From contig OY992539.1 of NCBI GenBank assembly GCA_963921195.1, forward strand, positions 157,479,307 to 157,543,306: a stretch of DNA of 64,000 nt, given 5' to 3'. Each line of letters begins with the position of its first letter. Position 1 is the stretch's first letter. The notes under the pieces are model-generated. The model saw nothing but the letters and a program-made list of their open reading frames with translations, did no database searches and had not been told where the DNA came from. A program made the position numbers and the translations under genes. Below are positions 61,601 through 64,000 of the stretch, piece by piece. Source of the stretch: Pegoplata infirma (taxonomy: Eukaryota > Arthropoda > Insecta > Diptera > Anthomyiidae).

Positions 61601-61940
61601 CATTCAAACAATGAAAAGCATCACACCAGTCCATTCCAAAAATATTACTACCATTATAAGTGTTTGCTACTAATAGTTTCAGATCTTTTGTCTGATTATC
61701 TAAAGTGACACTAACGTTTAGGACACCAAGAACCGGTATTTGTTTATTACCATATCCTTTTAATACGGTATTCGATTTCTGTATTGGTAGTTTATCAAAA
61801 AGTTTATACGATTTCAAATCAATCATCGAGCAAGAAGCTCCAGTATCAAACTGGAATTGAATATCATGTTCATTTACTTGAACATTTAGAAATATTTTCT
61901 TATGTTTACGTGTTACCATTTCTCGAATGTGATGACAATA
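58656..61940 (-). mobile_element. Ty3/gypsy LTR retrotransposon remnant (pol)
   Basis: Carries protease, RT, RNase H and integrase in gypsy order on the minus strand. The gag side ends abruptly at 61940, where non-LTR element B begins, and must continue beyond the window. Sequence 3' of pol (below 58656) starts 'ggaggaattgatggattt', which could be the polypurine tract and LTR start, but no second LTR is in view to confirm. Confidence 0.8.
58660..61940 (-). pseudogene. Gypsy Pol polyprotein, two stops and one frameshift
   Basis: Reading from 61919: aspartic protease DTGAS at about residue 25, RT with LPFGVSTAP and YLDDIVV, then an in-frame stop at 60864. The same frame goes on with RNase H (LATDASSFGIGA), integrase zinc region (HEGHWG..., CTAC) and a D..D..E core (IDFAGP, VSDNGPQ, GQAERFV). 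A second stop follows at 59217. The integrase tail continues in frame to about 58950, then shifts frame into LRRSRRTKRPPER-type Arg-rich repeats ending at 58660. The frame is open from 61919 up to the 61940 junction. Non-functional as it stands. Confidence 0.85.
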
Positions 61941-64000
61941 GGTTAGGTTAGGTTAGGTTGTAAGTGGCTGCTGACGTTTTACGTCAACACACGTAGACTC
62001 TGAGGTCCATTGTGATACCACGGGATCGTAATAGGTTTCCCTACTAGTCCCTGTCGTTAAACCAGTTTGAGCTTCTTATGAAACTCCTTAGATGTTGAAT
62101 TTTGACATCCGACAAATCTGAAAGATCGTACAGCTCCCTAGATCCCAGTGAAGCAAGTCGCTGACCAGAAAGTGCCGGGCAATGGCAAATAAAGTGTTCG
62201 ATAGTTTCCAACTCCTCTTCATCCATGCAACTTCGGCAAAAGTCATTCGACGGCACATTTAACCGCTCTGCGTGCTTCCCTATAAGACAGTGTCCGGTAA
62301 TTATAGAAACCACCGTTGAAATCTCTCCTCTTGGAAGCGATATCAGCTCACTTGTGCGCCCCTGATTAAGAGAAGGCCAAATCAGTCGTGTTGTCTCACA
62401 CGTCCATCCATTTGCCCATCTTTGATTAGTCTCCGTCGCAGAACAAAGCCGTAGGTTTTGCTTGCAAGTTTCTAGAGGCGTACCAACACATTCCAATTCT
62501 GTGTGAACCTGTAAGGTAGTTCCTAGCCCTGGGACCCATATGAGTCGTATGTTAAACTGCTTGGCCATCTCATTTAAAGACGTGCGGCAGTTAAGGGCAG
62601 ATCTTGTTTTCAGAAACATTGAATCCAGGGACTTGACCGCGGCTTGACTGTCAGTATAGATGTTGACTGCAGTTGTAGACAAGACATTGCAGCTCAACCA
62701 GTCAGCCACTTCTTTTATTGCCAGCATCTCTGCCTGGTAAACACTGCAATGATCTGGCAATCTACGAGCCAGGCTCAACCCAAGCTCTTCCGAATAGACT
62801 CCAAAGCCCACTTGTTCGTGCAGCCTCGATCCATCTGTGTAAAAATTTATGGTAGCTCCACTACCCGGAGTATCCCCCATCCAAGACTCCCTGGATGGTA
62901 TCATAGTGGTAAAGTGGCGCTCAAAGAGGCTCAAAGAGGGAGCGCAGTCCACATTTTGTGGTATTGTTATCTTTTTCAAGATTGCGCTATGGCCACAATC
63001 ACTGCTCCTCCATTGCAGCGTGCTATTAAGTCGAATTGCCGACGCAGCCGCATACTGCCTACCCAATATGTCCAAGGGTATCAGGTGAAGGAGGACTTCT
63101 AATGCAGCCGTAGGTGTAGTACGAAGAGCACCAGTGATGCACATTGACGCCATTCTCTGTACCTTCGTGATAAAGACAAAGTTCGCTTTTGTTTCCAAAG
63201 CAGGCCACCAGACAATGATTCCATACAGCAAAATTGGACGCACCACTGCTGTATAGATCCAAAGAACGACTTGAGGGCTAAAACCCCATCGTTTTCCAAT
63301 GGCCCTTTTACAGGAATACAAAGCAATCGTTGCTTTTCTCACCCGTTCCTCAATATTACGCCTGAAATTCAGCTTCCTATCTAGAAATACTCCAAGATAC
63401 TTGGCTCCATCTGAGAAGGTGATTTCAGTACCGTCCAGAGAAATAGGATCAAAAGCAGGAATCTTATTTTTCCTTGTAAACAAAACAAGCTCTGTTTTAC
63501 TAGGATTAACTCCTAGGCCACAGTCTCTTGCCCATTTAGACAGATCTTTCAGAGAACCCTGAAGAATGTCCCGCAATGTTGGCAGATGCTTCCCCTTTAC
63601 CGCTATCGCGACATCGTCAGCATATGCGATAACATGACAACCACGTGCTTCTAGAGATAGTAGCATTGAATTCAGTGCCAGGTTCCAAAGAAGCGGCGAA
63701 AGAACACCTCCTTGTGGTGTGCCCCTATTGACAAATCGAGATATGACGGACGCTCCCAATTCAGACGTTATACGTCTATTGGCAAGTAGGTTTTCCACCA
63801 TTAAAACGATTTCACGCTTTACTCCCAGACCAGACAATGCCAATATTATCGATTCTGGAATGACATTATTAAAAGCCCCCTCAATATCAAGAAAGGCCAC
63901 CATAGTGTACTCCTTTACCGAAAGCGATCTCTCGATGGTACCAACGAGCTCATGAAGAGCTGTTTCCGTTGATCGTCCCTTGCTGTATGCATGTTGCTTT
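61941..64000 (-). mobile_element. Non-LTR retrotransposon B (3' part, runs off window)
   Basis: The 3' end, read on the minus strand, is a tail of four CCTAA-type repeats (plus strand GGTTAGGTTAGGTTAGGTTG, 61941-61960) that abuts the gypsy pol. The element sits inside or against the gypsy in the same orientation. It belongs to the same broad group as element A but is clearly diverged from it. Confidence 0.85.
62044..64000 (-). CDS. Reverse transcriptase-RNase H, partial, with RNase H deletion
   Basis: The frame is open from the stop at 62044 to the window edge; the ATG at 63903 lies inside the RT, because codons upstream still read as RT (QHAYSKGRS...). Counting from that Met: FLDIEGAF at 4-11, GTPQGGVLSP at 61-70, YADD at 94-97. 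RNase H follows with FYTDGS, AEMLAI and YTDSQAAV, then VPG joined directly to LGTT. The H..GN..AD segment present in element A is missing, apparently by an in-frame deletion. A C-terminal CX2C...HX3CHC motif (CRSC, HFICHC) is kept. RT motifs look intact; RNase H should be inactive. Confidence 0.85.
   Translation of the reverse strand, partial: KQHAYSKGRSTETALHELVGTIERSLSVKEYTMVAFLDIEGAFNNVIPESIILALSGLGVKREIVLMVENLLANRRITSELGASVISRFVNRGTPQGGVLSPLLWNLALNSMLLSLEARGCHVIAYADDVAIAVKGKHLPTLRDILQGSLKDLSKWARDCGLGVNPSKTELVLFTRKNKIPAFDPISLDGTEITFSDGAKYLGVFLDRKLNFRRNIEERVRKATIALYSCKRAIGKRWGFSPQVVLWIYTAVVRPILLYGIIVWWPALETKANFVFITKVQRMASMCITGALRTTPTAALEVLLHLIPLDILGRQYAAASAIRLNSTLQWRSSDCGHSAILKKITIPQNVDCAPSLSLFERHFTTMIPSRESWMGDTPGSGATINFYTDGSRLHEQVGFGVYSEELGLSLARRLPDHCSVYQAEMLAIKEVADWLSCNVLSTTAVNIYTDSQAAVKSLDSMFLKTRSALNCRTSLNEMAKQFNIRLIWVPGLGTTLQVHTELECVGTPLETCKQNLRLCSATETNQRWANGWTCETTRLIWPSLNQGRTSELISLPRGEISTVVSIITGHCLIGKHAERLNVPSNDFCRSCMDEEELETIEHFICHCPALSGQRLASLGSRELYDLSDLSDVKIQHLRSFIRSSNWFNDRD

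Noticed and set aside
61941..61960. Telomere (TTAGG)n array
   Set aside because: Only about four units, at the 3' border of a retrotransposon and mirrored in element A, so it is a tail and not a telomere.

Overview
The window is eukaryotic, gene-poor and AT-rich, and almost wholly built of repeats. No host protein gene, rRNA or tRNA could be recognised. DINE-1/INE-1-like elements (TATACCC start, GTCC microsatellite, CTTACTTGTTTT end), a tandem-repeat Helitron, hAT MITEs and RNase H-bearing non-LTR elements point to a higher fly (Diptera). I cannot name the species. The density of nested elements and long satellites suggests pericentromeric or other heterochromatin.

Layout. 1-3290 is a 166-bp satellite with higher-order structure. 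4060-9180 is a second satellite of 175/183 bp. The two share a stem-loop and a core sequence, and both arrays end in the same palindromic tail module. 9.4-18.1 kb is a nested stack of DNA transposons in which uninterrupted copies elsewhere in the window prove several insertion points. 19.5-24.6 kb holds an AT-rich minisatellite split by a Helitron, then a fold-back element. 25.3-28.0 kb holds two inverted-repeat elements and 28.5 kb a hAT MITE. 30.4-33.4 kb is a TA-target element carrying a DINE.

34443-52464 is the most striking object. It is one 18-kb element with about 2-kb terminal inverted repeats and a perfect 8-bp target duplication (CTGCACAT). It carries a broken gene of no class I could assign. 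The right arm has been inflated about sixfold by later insertions, including three near-identical 1386-bp elements in a 1614-bp tandem array at one TA site. By subtraction the original element was about 5.5 kb.

52.5-57.7 kb is a four-level nest: AT-rich TIR element, then DINE, then hAT, then a 5'-truncated non-LTR retrotransposon. 58.7-61.9 kb is a degenerate Ty3/gypsy pol on the minus strand. Its 5' side was cut by a second non-LTR element (minus strand), whose RT/RNase H frame is open to the window edge but has an RNase H deletion.

The elements do not act as a pathway. What they give is a relative insertion history, readable from target duplications and from filled/empty site comparisons.
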